A stretch of DNA of 64,000 bases, taken from Nocardia sp. XZ_19_385. GTDB lineage: Bacteria > Actinomycetota > Actinomycetes > Mycobacteriales > Mycobacteriaceae. This document shows positions 24,819 to 47,262 of this stretch, in pieces (position 1 is the first letter of the stretch; every line of letters begins with the position of its first letter). The stretch is taken from NCBI RefSeq assembly GCF_015355755.1, contig NZ_JACVEE010000001.1:434001-498000 (forward strand), written 5' to 3'. The notes under the pieces are model-generated. The model was not told the origin of the DNA, did not search any database, and worked only from the letters and a program-made list of their open reading frames with translations. The position numbers and the translations under genes were made by a program.

Positions 24819-25862
24819 ATGGCCACGATCGAGATGCCCTCGGCAGCACCGGATTCCAGCCGCGCCCGGCACCGCAGGCCCGCGCCGGACCTGCCCCGGA
24901 TCAGCGGCCCGCTGCATCGCCCGCTGCTGTCCATGGTGGTCGCGATGACCGCGCTGGTGGCGTGCTCGATCGGCGGGATCGTCTTCGACGACCGGACGCT
25001 GCTCGGCGAATCGGTGTGGGTGAAACCGCTGAAGTTCGGGTTCGCTTTCGCGCTCTACGGCCTCACGCTGGCGTGGCTGCTGGCGTTGCCGCACAAGGGA
25101 TCCCGGGCCACCTGGTGGCTGGGCACGACCTTCGCGGTCACCGGGTTCGCCGACGTCGGGTTCATCGCCGTGCAGGCCGCGCGCGGCACCTACAGCCACT
25201 TCAACAACCTCGAGACCGACACCGTCAACGCGATCGGCCAGAAGGTGTTCATGTCCGGCGTGCCGGGCCTGTTCCTCGCGAATCTGGTTATCGTGCTGAT
25301 TCTTTCGTGGCAGAAGCTGGTGGACCGGCCGACCACGCGGGCGATCCACGCCGGGCTCGCGCTGGCGGTACTCGGGATGGCGCAGGCGTATCTGATGGGC
25401 TTCACCGGCACGCAGCGGGTGCTCGATGCCGACGGCAAGAGCGTGGAGCTCGTGGCCGGGCACACGGTGCTCGACGAGACGACACGCACCGAGGCGGCGC
25501 GGGACGTCGCGGGCCTGCCGGTCATCGGCTGGAGCACCAGCGGCGGCGACCTGCGTATCCCCCACTTCCTCGGGCTGCACGGCATCCAGGTGCTGCTGCT
25601 CGCGGTGATCGTGCTGGCCTGGTTGGCGCCGCGGTACGCCTGGCTGCGTGCCGAACGCACCCGCGCCGCCCTGATCGGCGTGCTGGCCGTGGGCTACACC
25701 GGAGTGTTCGCGCTGACGTTCTTCCAGGCGATGCGCGCCCAATCGCTGGTCCACCCGGACGCCATCACCCTGGCCTGCTTCGGCGGCATCCTCGCGGGCA
25801 CGGGCCTGCTCGGGTTGACGGTGTACCGGCGAGCTACCGCAGGCGCTCGGCGTCTCGGGTGA
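24819..25862 (+). CDS. Multi-spanning membrane protein of unknown function
   Basis: 347 residues. After about 35 hydrophilic residues there are about eight transmembrane helices (about 38-58, 72-92, 100-120, 148-168, 182-200, 255-272, 285-305, 315-335). An extracytoplasmic or cytoplasmic loop at about 200-245 is charged. Conserved-looking motifs are VWVKPLKFGFAFALYG and IPHFLGLHGIQVLL. I have seen this arrangement only as a conserved hypothetical. It overlaps the convergent zinc-finger gene by 29 bases. Confidence 0.75.
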   Translation: MATIEMPSAAPDSSRARHRRPAPDLPRISGPLHRPLLSMVVAMTALVACSIGGIVFDDRTLLGESVWVKPLKFGFAFALYGLTLAWLLALPHKGSRATWWLGTTFAVTGFADVGFIAVQAARGTYSHFNNLETDTVNAIGQKVFMSGVPGLFLANLVIVLILSWQKLVDRPTTRAIHAGLALAVLGMAQAYLMGFTGTQRVLDADGKSVELVAGHTVLDETTRTEAARDVAGLPVIGWSTSGGDLRIPHFLGLHGIQVLLLAVIVLAWLAPRYAWLRAERTRAALIGVLAVGYTGVFALTFFQAMRAQSLVHPDAITLACFGGILAGTGLLGLTVYRRATAGARRLG

Positions 25863-26160
25863 GTTCGACCAGGGTCTTGCTCAGCATCGCCAGCTCCTCG
25901 GCGCCCGCGCCCTCGCTGATCGCGGTCGCCACATCCTCGGCCGCGCAGCGGGCGGCGAACCAGCGGTCGGCCAGGTCCGCGGCCTCCTGCGCGCTGAGCA
26001 CCACCGAGTCGCCGGGAATCCCGGTTCCCTTCAAACTGTTGCGGTGTTCGTAGGCGCGTTGACGACAGGATTGACGGCAATACCGGCGACGGCGCCCGGC
26101 TTCCGAATCCACGATCTCCCGCCCACACCACAGGCAAGACGACAGCAAGCGGCGCGACAT
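25834..26160 (-). CDS. Small zinc-finger protein beside rbpA (Rv2049c-like)
   Basis: 108 residues from the ATG at 26160. The N-terminal C-x2-C ... C-x3-C pattern (CLWCGREI ... RYCRQSCRQRAYEHR) looks like a treble-clef or zinc-ribbon motif with a basic tail. The second half is an acidic helix (AEELAMLSKTLVELTRDAERL). Mycobacteria have a small gene at the same place, divergent from rbpA. DNA or RNA binding is likely but not shown. Confidence 0.8.
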   Translation of the reverse strand: MSRRLLSSCLWCGREIVDSEAGRRRRYCRQSCRQRAYEHRNSLKGTGIPGDSVVLSAQEAADLADRWFAARCAAEDVATAISEGAGAEELAMLSKTLVELTRDAERLR

Positions 26161-26328
26161 GAGGCAGAACAGTAACGCCTCGGGTGAGGCGTGGGAAAAC
26201 CACGACACGCCAACAACTACAATGCTTAGGTTCACCGTCGCCGCAGCCGTGCCGGGAACTTAACGACACAGGCTGGTCGTTGTACTGAATGGTTCAACGA
26301 GACTCGAGCACACAGGGAGAGGCACACC

Positions 26329-26664
26329 ATGGCAGATCGCGTACTCCGGGGCAGTCGGCTCGGAGCGGTGAGCTACGAGACCGACCGCGACCACGACCTG
26401 GCTCCGCGTCGGATCGCCCGGTATCGCACCGACAACGGTGAAGAGTTCGACGTCCCGTTCGCCGACGATGCCGAGATCCCGCCGACCTGGCTGTGCCGTA
26501 ACGGCCAGGAGGGCACCCTCATGGAGGGCACCACCCAGGAGACCAAGAAGGTCAAGCCGCCGCGCACGCACTGGGACATGCTGCTGGAACGCCGCAGCAA
26601 GGAAGAGCTCGAGGAGCTGCTCAAGGAGCGCCTCGACCTGCTCAAGACCCGTCGCCGGGCGTAG
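26329..26664 (+). CDS. rbpA: RNA polymerase-binding protein RbpA
   Basis: 111 residues, the usual length. It begins MADRVLRGSRLGAVSYETDR; the core RYRTDNGEEFDVPFADDAEIP and WLCRNG matches the RbpA core. The basic linker and sigma-interaction helix (THWDMLLERRSKEELEELL) end the protein. RbpA binds group 1 and 2 sigma factors and stabilises the open complex; it is confined to actinobacteria. Monocistronic with a strong terminator. Confidence 0.97.
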   Translation: MADRVLRGSRLGAVSYETDRDHDLAPRRIARYRTDNGEEFDVPFADDAEIPPTWLCRNGQEGTLMEGTTQETKKVKPPRTHWDMLLERRSKEELEELLKERLDLLKTRRRA

Positions 26665-26677
26665 TACCAACAACGTA

Positions 26678-26709
26678 AAAGGCCGCTTCCCTTGGGGGAA
26701 GCGGCCTTT
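26678..26709 (+). terminator. rbpA terminator
   Basis: Perfect 14-bp stem AAAGGCCGCTTCCC / GGGAAGCGGCCTTT with a 4-base loop, ending in T residues; convergent with the ABC permease gene. Confidence 0.88.
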
Positions 26710-26724
26710 CGCGTATTCACCTCG

Positions 26725-27606
26725 CTAGTGGCTGGCGACCTTGCGGTAGCGCAGCAGCGCGAGGGGTGCGGCGACGAGCAGGATGGCCAGCGAACAGCCG
26801 ATCGCGTATTCGACGCAGTGCTCGGCGGCCCACCCGGTGGCCGGGGCGAAACTGGGTGGTGCGCCGTTGTCGAAGAGCTGGCGGCCGGCTGCGGCGACCG
26901 CCGTGATCGGGTTCCACTCGGCGACGGTGCGCAGCGGGCCGGGCAGGGTCTCGGCGGAGATGAAGGCCGAGGAGATGAAGCTGAGCGGGAACAACCAGAT
27001 CAGGCCCGCGCTCTGCGCCACCTCGACCGTCGGTGACAGCAGGCCGGTCAGCGCGCCGACCCAGGACATGGCGAAGGCGAACAGCAGGATGATGCCGAAG
27101 GCCAGCACGGCGTCGGCGATACCGCCGTTGATCCGCCAGCCCACCACATAACCGCAACCCACCATGACGGCCAGGCTGAGGACATTGACCACCAGATCCG
27201 AGAGCGTGCGGCCCATCAGCACCGCCATCCGCGACATCGGCAGCGTGCGCATCCGGTCGATGATGCCCTTGTGCAGATCGCCCGCCAGTCCCACCGTGGT
27301 GAACGCCGCGTTGAAAGCGACTGTCTGGGTGAAGATTCCGGCGAGCAGGAACTCCCGGTACTGGCTGCCGCCCAGCGAGGCGCCGAAGATGTAGGCGAAC
27401 AGGAACACGAACATCAGCGGCTGGATGGTCGCGGTCACCAGCAGTGTCGGCACGCGCAGGATCGTCAACAGGTTCCGGTACGCGACGATCGCGCTGTCCC
27501 GGAAAACCCGCATCGGCGGGTTGGCGATCTCCGGCGTCATCGCCGATTTCGGGGGCGTGGGCGCGGTCTCCGCGTCCTCTTTTCGGAGCACTGCACCGGC
27601 GGTCAC
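26725..27606 (-). CDS. ABC-2 type permease (DrrB-like exporter subunit)
   Basis: 293 residues. About six transmembrane helices, with the ABC-2 signature: GLAGDLHKGIIDRMRTLPMSR in the coupling loop and LSFISSAFISAETLPGPLR before the last helices. The N-terminal 40 residues are cytoplasmic. The GTG start overlaps the TGA of the ATPase gene (GTGA). With the upstream ATPase it should form a DrrAB-type exporter, here most likely for the product of the NRPS in the same operon. Confidence 0.92.
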   Translation of the reverse strand: MTAGAVLRKEDAETAPTPPKSAMTPEIANPPMRVFRDSAIVAYRNLLTILRVPTLLVTATIQPLMFVFLFAYIFGASLGGSQYREFLLAGIFTQTVAFNAAFTTVGLAGDLHKGIIDRMRTLPMSRMAVLMGRTLSDLVVNVLSLAVMVGCGYVVGWRINGGIADAVLAFGIILLFAFAMSWVGALTGLLSPTVEVAQSAGLIWLFPLSFISSAFISAETLPGPLRTVAEWNPITAVAAAGRQLFDNGAPPSFAPATGWAAEHCVEYAIGCSLAILLVAAPLALLRYRKVASH

Positions 27607-28598
27607 GACATGATCTCCTCTTCTACCTCATCGGTTTCGTTCTCCGACTCGGTCTCGGTCTGGGCGACCGTGCCGGTCAGGGACAGGAATACGTCGTCCA
27701 GGCTGGGTCGGTGCACACTCGCGTCGAGCACGCAGACACCGGCGTCGTCCAGCCGGCGCAGCGCCTCGACCATGGTCCGGGTGCCGTCGCCGACCACCAC
27801 GGACGCCTCGTCGGTGCCCGGTTCGTGGGTGGGTTCGCCGACGCCGACCTGAGCCAGCACCCGCAGCGCAGGCTTGATCTCCTGACCGGCGGCCACGGTG
27901 ACGGTGAGCCGGTCGCCGCCGATCGCGGTCTTGAGTTCGTCGGCCGAGCCGCGGGCGATCACCCGCCCGCGGTCGATGACGGTGATGCGATCGGCCAGCA
28001 GATCGGCTTCCTCGAGGTACTGGGTGGTGAGCAGCACGGTGGTGCCGTCGTCGACGAGGTCGCCGATCACCCGCCACATGTCCAGGCGCCCACGGGGATC
28101 CAGGCCGGTGGTGGGTTCGTCGAGCACGACCACCGCGGGCCGGGCGACCAGCGCGCCGGCCAGGTCGAGCCGGCGGGCCATGCCGCCGGAGTAGGTGCCC
28201 GCGCGACGGTGCGCGGCGTGGTCCAGGCCGAGCGCGTTCAGCAGTTCCTCGGCTCGCGCGGAGGACTGGCGCGGTGACATGCCGTAGAGGCGAGCCACCA
28301 TGCGCAGGTTCTCGTAACCGGACAGGTTCGCGTCGACCGCGGCGTACTGCCCGGACAGGCCGATGCGGCGGCGCGCGCCCGCCGGGTCGCGCAGCACGTC
28401 CACCCCCGCCACCCGCACCGATCCGGCGTCCGGCCGCAACAGCGTGGTGACGATCCGGACGGTGGTGGTCTTGCCCGCGCCGTTGGGCCCGAGCAGCCCC
28501 ATCACGGTGCCCGCCGGGATCTGCAGATCGATGTTGTCGAGCACCCGGATCTTCCCGTAGCTCTTCACCAATCCGAGCACTTCCACGGCCAAACTCAT
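27603..28598 (-). CDS. ABC transporter ATPase (DrrA-like)
   Basis: 331 residues. Walker A GPNGAGKTTT near residue 37, the signature YSGGMARRLDLA, Walker B VVVLDEPTTGLD, and the switch histidine replaced by Q in LLTTQYLEE, as in DrrA. The DrrA C-terminal domain follows (about 230-315), with RPSLDDVFLSLTG. The last 15 residues are very acidic. It starts in an ATGA overlap with a 58-residue gene and overlaps the permease by four bases, so all are translationally coupled. Confidence 0.94.
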   Translation of the reverse strand: MSLAVEVLGLVKSYGKIRVLDNIDLQIPAGTVMGLLGPNGAGKTTTVRIVTTLLRPDAGSVRVAGVDVLRDPAGARRRIGLSGQYAAVDANLSGYENLRMVARLYGMSPRQSSARAEELLNALGLDHAAHRRAGTYSGGMARRLDLAGALVARPAVVVLDEPTTGLDPRGRLDMWRVIGDLVDDGTTVLLTTQYLEEADLLADRITVIDRGRVIARGSADELKTAIGGDRLTVTVAAGQEIKPALRVLAQVGVGEPTHEPGTDEASVVVGDGTRTMVEALRRLDDAGVCVLDASVHRPSLDDVFLSLTGTVAQTETESENETDEVEEEIMS

Positions 28599-28771
28599 GA
28601 GACGCCCCCTCGCAGGCGCGGCGTGAGCCTGCTCTGCCGGATCTTCGCGGCCAGCAGCGTGCTCAAGTCGTGCGAGCTGTAAGGGGTTGTCTCCGTTGCA
28701 TTCTCAGTGCTGCCCGAATGCACCGCGCTATGTGCTGGTGCGTCTGCGGTCCCGCCGCTGCCCTCACTCAT
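28595..28771 (-). CDS. 58-residue coupled protein between NRPS and ABC exporter
   Basis: The ATG at 28771 follows the TAA of the NRPS without a single base between, and the stop TGA overlaps the ATG of the ABC ATPase (ATGA). The first 30 residues are Ser/Thr/Gly/Ala-rich and look disordered (MSEGSGGTADAPAHSA...). The second part is a basic amphipathic helix: SSHDLSTLLAAKIRQSRLTP, then RLRGGVS. It is not an MbtH-like protein: the NPFDDE and W motifs are absent. A role in exporter or synthetase contact is a guess. The tight coupling argues that it is real. Confidence 0.6.
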   Translation of the reverse strand: MSEGSGGTADAPAHSAVHSGSTENATETTPYSSHDLSTLLAAKIRQSRLTPRLRGGVS

Positions 28772-42583
<13,812 letters not shown>

Positions 42584-43022
42584 CAAATCACTCCGTTCTG
42601 CCGGTTCAATCACCGCATCGCCGTGCAACCCCAGGCGGGGTGGTGGTCGGGCGACGGGTGGGCGCAGTTGACGCAACTCCCCGAGCACCACCACGACCCG
42701 CGCGCACGCGCCAGCCGTAGGACGTGATCCACGACCTATGATTCGGAGCATCAAGACCAACGGATGGTCGCGGATGTGGATTTGTTTCACATCGAAGTGC
42801 GTTGGCAGAGCGTCGATTTCGACAGCTAATTTACGGCTAACAGGCGGATTTTGCCGGAATGAGCACTGGAAACACCCCATCAGGTGAGCGGGAGAACCGC
42901 GCTTCAGACTCTGTGGCTATAACCTGGCGAACAGCGTGCAGCGGCCCGGAGCTGGTGTCTTTCAGTCACACCGGCCCCGGACGATACCGGTTGTTCGGTT
43001 AGCGGGGGTGCATCGCCGCGCG
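42584..43022 (-). other. 439-base promoter region of the NRPS operon
   Basis: No gene supported; the NRPS frame stays open into it but without a ribosome site. It is locally more AT-rich at 42770-42860, where the promoter probably lies. CTAATTTACGGCTAACAG there recalls half of an IdeR/DmdR iron box, but the match is too poor to claim. Confidence 0.45.
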
Positions 43023-44795
43023 TCAGCCGAGCGGCTTGGCGAGGGTGTCGGGTGCGGTGGCGTCCGCGCTACGAGCCCTGCGCCGGGCCAGCAGCGCCGC
43101 CACCACGGCAGCACCGGTGAGAATAACCGACAAATATTCGGGCAGGGAGCCGAATCGGGTAGCGAGTGTTGTGCTGCTGCGCAACGGAAGCTCGGCGACG
43201 AGGGCCGCGGGGACGAACAGCAGGGTCTGCTGACGCACCACGCCGTCCGCGGTGATGATCGCGCTGACGCCCGAAGTGGCGGCGACCACCAGGGCTCGCC
43301 CGTGCTCGACCGCGCGCACCCGGGACATGGCCAGCTGCTGGTAGGTCATCTCGCTGTCGCCGAAGGTGGCGTTGTTGGTGGGCACCGTGAGCAGTTGCGC
43401 GCCGGCGCGCATGGAGTCCTGGAAGGCCCGGTCGAAGGCGACCTCGTAGCAGGTGGCCACACCGATGTCGACGCCGTTCGCGTGGACCGCGCCGTCACCG
43501 TGGCCGGGCACGAAATAGCCTGCGCGGTCGGCATAGTCGGAGAAGAGCCGGAAGAACGAGCGCATCGGCAGATACTCGCCGAAGGGTTGGACGATCTTCT
43601 TGTCGTGCCGGTCCTGCGGGCCCGCCGCACCGTTCCACACCATCACCGAATTGGTGGTGGTGCGGTCGAAGTTGACCAGCACCGCGCCCACCAGGATCGG
43701 CGCCTTGATCTCCTCGGACGCCCGCGAGATCAGCTGGCGCGCGTCGGCATTGCGCAGCGGATCGATATCGGACGAATTCTCCGGCCAGATCACGACATCC
43801 GGCTGTTTCGCTGTCCCCGCCGCGACTGCCCGGGCCAATTCCTCGGTGCGCCGGACGTGGTTGTCCAGCACCGCGCGCCGCTGCTCGTTGAAATCCAGAC
43901 CGAGCCGCGGCACGCTGCCCTGGATCGCGGCGACCGTGATCATCCGGTCGCCCTCTTCCGGGGCGGGCAGCGCGGTCCGAAGGATCACTCCGGTGAGAGG
44001 CATGATAGCCAGAGTTGCTGCCGCAGTGATAATTCCAGCCCTCGAACCCAGGGTGAGCTGGGATTTTTCCGGTATGGCGGGCCTATCCGCGGCGCTTGCC
44101 GACGAGGGAGCCGAGTTCTCCGACGACCGGTCCGAGTGCTCCGGCGGCGCGGCCGGGTTCGATGCGGCGGCTTCCCCCGCCACCTCCAGGCGCCGCGGTG
44201 AGCTACCCCGGTCGGCTGTGGCCCACAGCCGGTCGATCACTGCGGCAGCCCCGGTTCCGGTGAGTGCCACCGCGAATCCGACCAGCGGCGCGCCACCGAT
44301 CATCGCCAGCGGCAGAAACCATCCGTCGGCCTGTCCGAAAGCGATTCGCCCCCAAGGGAATCCGCCGAACGGAAAGCTCGACCGCACCCATTCCGTCGCG
44401 ACCCATGCCAACGCGATCCACAGCGGCCAGGCGCGCAGGTTCCCGAGCAGCCGGGTGAGCATCCCGAACAATCCGACATACACCGCGCACACGGCCGACA
44501 GCGCCAGCCACGGCACCGGCCCGACATAGATTCCGGTCCACGGCAGCAACGGCAAAAAGAACCCGAGCCCGGCGAGCAGCCCATACCCGAATCCCCCGCG
44601 CAGCTTGCCATTGCCGCGCACCACCAGCGTCAGCAGCGCAATCCCGACCGGCGCCAGGAACCAGAACGGACGCGGCGGGAAACTCCCGAACAACAACAGA
44701 CCAGCCAGCAACGCCGCCACCGACCGGCTCAACACCGGATACCGCCCGACTGTCTCCGTCACCCGTAGCACCACCGCGCCGCGCCCCTCACTCAT
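43023..44795 (-). CDS. lnt: Apolipoprotein N-acyltransferase
   Basis: 590 residues from the ATG at 44795. Several N-terminal membrane helices (about 20-190) are followed by the nitrilase domain. The E-K-C triad is readable: Glu in VIWPENSSD, Lys in HDKKIVQPFGEYLP, Cys in GVATCYEVAFD. A final helix near 555-575 closes the protein. Lnt adds the third acyl chain to lipoproteins. A segment of about 45 residues rich in Ser/Ala/Pro/Glu (AASNPAAPPEHSDRSSENSA) is inserted between the membrane and nitrilase parts. In mycobacteria ppm1 is fused or adjacent to lnt; no such gene is nearby here. Confidence 0.93.
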   Translation of the reverse strand: MSEGRGAVVLRVTETVGRYPVLSRSVAALLAGLLLFGSFPPRPFWFLAPVGIALLTLVVRGNGKLRGGFGYGLLAGLGFFLPLLPWTGIYVGPVPWLALSAVCAVYVGLFGMLTRLLGNLRAWPLWIALAWVATEWVRSSFPFGGFPWGRIAFGQADGWFLPLAMIGGAPLVGFAVALTGTGAAAVIDRLWATADRGSSPRRLEVAGEAAASNPAAPPEHSDRSSENSAPSSASAADRPAIPEKSQLTLGSRAGIITAAATLAIMPLTGVILRTALPAPEEGDRMITVAAIQGSVPRLGLDFNEQRRAVLDNHVRRTEELARAVAAGTAKQPDVVIWPENSSDIDPLRNADARQLISRASEEIKAPILVGAVLVNFDRTTTNSVMVWNGAAGPQDRHDKKIVQPFGEYLPMRSFFRLFSDYADRAGYFVPGHGDGAVHANGVDIGVATCYEVAFDRAFQDSMRAGAQLLTVPTNNATFGDSEMTYQQLAMSRVRAVEHGRALVVAATSGVSAIITADGVVRQQTLLFVPAALVAELPLRSSTTLATRFGSLPEYLSVILTGAAVVAALLARRRARSADATAPDTLAKPLG

Positions 44796-44897
44796 CGCCC
44801 TGCACACTCCACATCGACAACCGGTACGGGACAGGCATTCTCATGACAACACCCGCGCGAGCTGACGAAGGGGCGGGTGCGCGCATGACCTACGGGT

Positions 44898-46496
44898 TCA
44901 GGCTTCATAGATGGTGACCCCGCGGTGCACTGTGCGCAGGCAGCGCGGCAGGCGGGCTTCCGGGTGCAGCGGGGGCAGGCCAGGGACGCGCGAGCGGGGG
45001 TCGGTGGACCAGCGCTGCACGGTGTCGGCGGCGGCAGCGACGACGAGGTCGTCGGCTTCCCAGATGGCATAGGACGCAGGGGCACCTGGTACCAAGGTGC
45101 CCGCGAGGCCGTCCCGGACTCCGCCGGCGCGCCAGGCGCCACGGGTGGCGGCGGCGAAGGCGGCGCGTGGGGAGATGCCGTTGCCCGAGGTTCGATGGTT
45201 GGCGGCAGCGCGTATGGCGGCCCACGGGTCGAGCGCGGTAACCGGGGCGTCGGAACCGATGGCGAGGGAGATACCCGCGGAAGCCATCGCGGCGAACGGG
45301 TTCAGCGTCGCGGCGCGTTCCTTACCGAGACGCGCGGCGTACATACCCTCCGGCCCACCCCAGGCTGCGTCGAAACCTGGTTGCACACTGGCGATTACGC
45401 CCCACGCGCCCAGCTTCGCGATCTGCTCGGCGTCGAGCATTTCGGCGTGCTCGACGCGATGCCCGCGAGTGGCCACCGCGGGACCGCCGAGCGCTTCCAC
45501 GACTCGTCCGAATCCGGCGACCACCGCGTCAATGGCGGCGTCGCCGATGACGTGGAATCCGGCCTGGATCCCCGCCTCGGTGCAGGCTTGCACATGCGCG
45601 GCAACCGCATCCGCATCGAGGTAGGGGCGTCCGATGCTGTCGTCGTCGGCATACGGTGCACGCAGCCACGCGGTATGCGACCCGAGTGAACCGTCGACGA
45701 ACAGATCACCGGCGAGCCCGTGCACCCCGAGCTCCTGCACCAGCGCCTTCGCCTCCTCGGCGCTCCGCACGGCCTGCCCCCAGTACGCCCGCACCTCCAC
45801 ACCGTGCTCGAACTCCAGCAGCTCCTGAATATCGGTGCGCCCCGCGATATCCGGACCACCGCACTCGTGCACGGCCACAACCCCCTGCGCCGCCGCCGCA
45901 TCCAGAGCGGCCTTCCGCGCCGAATCTCGTTGCGCCCGAGTCAATCCCGCCAGCGCCGCGCCGCGCACCAAATGGTGCGCGTCAGCCCGCACCGGCTCCC
46001 CCGGCGTGTAACCCACCGCCGAGCTCACCTCCGCCACCGAGTCCAGCAGCGCCGACGAGGCAACCGCCGAATGTCCGTCCACCCGAGCCAAATACACCAG
46101 CCGCCCCACCCCAGCGGCCGCGTCGATCTCCTCAACCGTCGGCGGCCTACCACCGGCCCATCGAGTCTCATCCCACCCGTCGCCCAAAATCGCACCCTCA
46201 GGATGCGCGGCGGCAAAATCGTGAACCAGCGCCAAGCACTGCTCGAGCGATTCCGCTCCAGCCAGATCGAGCCCCGTCAGCTTCAACCCCAACGCCGTCA
46301 CATGCACATGCGGATCCACAAACCCAGGCGCAACAAACGCCCCATCGAGCTGAATGATCTCCGCATCCGGATGCAACGCCAGCCCCGGCTTGTCCGCCCC
46401 CAGCCAAACCACCATCCCATCGGTAACCGCCATAGCGGTCGCGTCAGGCGCACTGGAACTGTAAATCCGACCACCGATCAGCAACTGGGTACCCAC
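44898..46496 (-). CDS. Amidohydrolase, YtcJ-like
   Basis: 532 residues. Beta-sandwich ends surround a TIM barrel. The metal motif HVHV is in FVDPHVHVTALG. FVDGSLGSHTAWL, then QAGFHVIGDAAIDAV and HRVEHAEML carry further ligand histidines, and AIGSDAPVTALDPW supplies the late Asp. YtcJ-like enzymes hydrolyse amides or related C-N bonds; the substrate is unknown. It lies between lnt and the Uma2/fxsA genes, on the same strand. Confidence 0.9.
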   Translation of the reverse strand: MGTQLLIGGRIYSSSAPDATAMAVTDGMVVWLGADKPGLALHPDAEIIQLDGAFVAPGFVDPHVHVTALGLKLTGLDLAGAESLEQCLALVHDFAAAHPEGAILGDGWDETRWAGGRPPTVEEIDAAAGVGRLVYLARVDGHSAVASSALLDSVAEVSSAVGYTPGEPVRADAHHLVRGAALAGLTRAQRDSARKAALDAAAAQGVVAVHECGGPDIAGRTDIQELLEFEHGVEVRAYWGQAVRSAEEAKALVQELGVHGLAGDLFVDGSLGSHTAWLRAPYADDDSIGRPYLDADAVAAHVQACTEAGIQAGFHVIGDAAIDAVVAGFGRVVEALGGPAVATRGHRVEHAEMLDAEQIAKLGAWGVIASVQPGFDAAWGGPEGMYAARLGKERAATLNPFAAMASAGISLAIGSDAPVTALDPWAAIRAAANHRTSGNGISPRAAFAAATRGAWRAGGVRDGLAGTLVPGAPASYAIWEADDLVVAAAADTVQRWSTDPRSRVPGLPPLHPEARLPRCLRTVHRGVTIYEA

Positions 46497-46675
46497 GAGT
46501 GACCAGTCTGCCGCATCGCCCCACTACACCCGCACACCACACACGCCGATATGCCGCACCACACATAGGGCCGGACGTCAGTGGCTCCATATCGCGTCAG
46601 TGTCAACTGCCGCTGCAGCAGCCCTACGAGCCTGCGTGTTCGCCGACCTGGTCGGGCTCCGCACGGCAGGCACCG

Positions 46676-47170
46676 TCACAGATTGATCGTGAAACCGGCG
46701 ATCTGCACCGAGTCGCCTCGGGAACCGTCCTGGATCTTCGTATAGCTGTCGTCCACGGGGTCTGTGAAAAGCGTCCACATACCACTCTCCGGATCCACCA
46801 CCAGGTATTCGGGAACGCCCGCGCTCGCGTAGATCCGCCTCTTGGTGGCGTAATCCGCCTCGCGGCTGGAATCCGACACCACCTCGGCGACGAACAGCGT
46901 GTTAGCGGCATCCAGAGCCGCGCCGGCCGGGTATACGGCGAAATCCGGAGCCGGCGGGTACTCCCAACCCGGAATGCGCATCCGCACATCGGACTCGCGC
47001 TGAACCGACGAATCTTGCGTGCGCACTTGAAATTCCAGCTCCCGGATCACATGCCAGTGGGCAGGGCGCTGCGGCGACATCACGATCTGGTCCCCCTTGA
47101 CATCGATCCGATACCCTTCCGGCGCCGGAAGGCCGTATGCCTGATCCAAGAATTCGTAATGCACAACCAT
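46676..47170 (-). CDS. Uma2-family (DUF820) nuclease-fold protein 1
   Basis: 164 residues. PD-(D/E)xK layout: YPPAPDFAVY gives the first Asp and TLFVAEVVSDSSREADYATK gives E-x-V-S and the downstream Lys, followed by RRIYASAGVPEYLVVDPES. Uma2 proteins are predicted endonucleases abundant in cyanobacteria and some actinobacteria, with unproven targets. A second member lies just upstream in the same direction. Confidence 0.88.
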   Translation of the reverse strand: MVVHYEFLDQAYGLPAPEGYRIDVKGDQIVMSPQRPAHWHVIRELEFQVRTQDSSVQRESDVRMRIPGWEYPPAPDFAVYPAGAALDAANTLFVAEVVSDSSREADYATKRRIYASAGVPEYLVVDPESGMWTLFTDPVDDSYTKIQDGSRGDSVQIAGFTINL

Positions 47171-47262
47171 GGAGAGCCCACCTCTTTCATAGGCCGTCGG
47201 CGATCAACATCCCAGTATGCCAGCTCTTCTCGTGGGCAACTGGCATGGCGTTCGCCGCGGCG

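Noticed and set aside
24015..25754. 579-residue minus-strand open frame opposite the M23 and membrane-protein genes
   Set aside because: Shadow frame: Arg/Gly/His-rich translation, spans a terminator and two real plus-strand genes.
42826..42843. Possible IdeR/DmdR iron box upstream of the NRPS
   Set aside because: Only one half resembles the TTAGGTTAG-type consensus and the other does not match. This is not enough to claim iron control even though the first module is siderophore-like.
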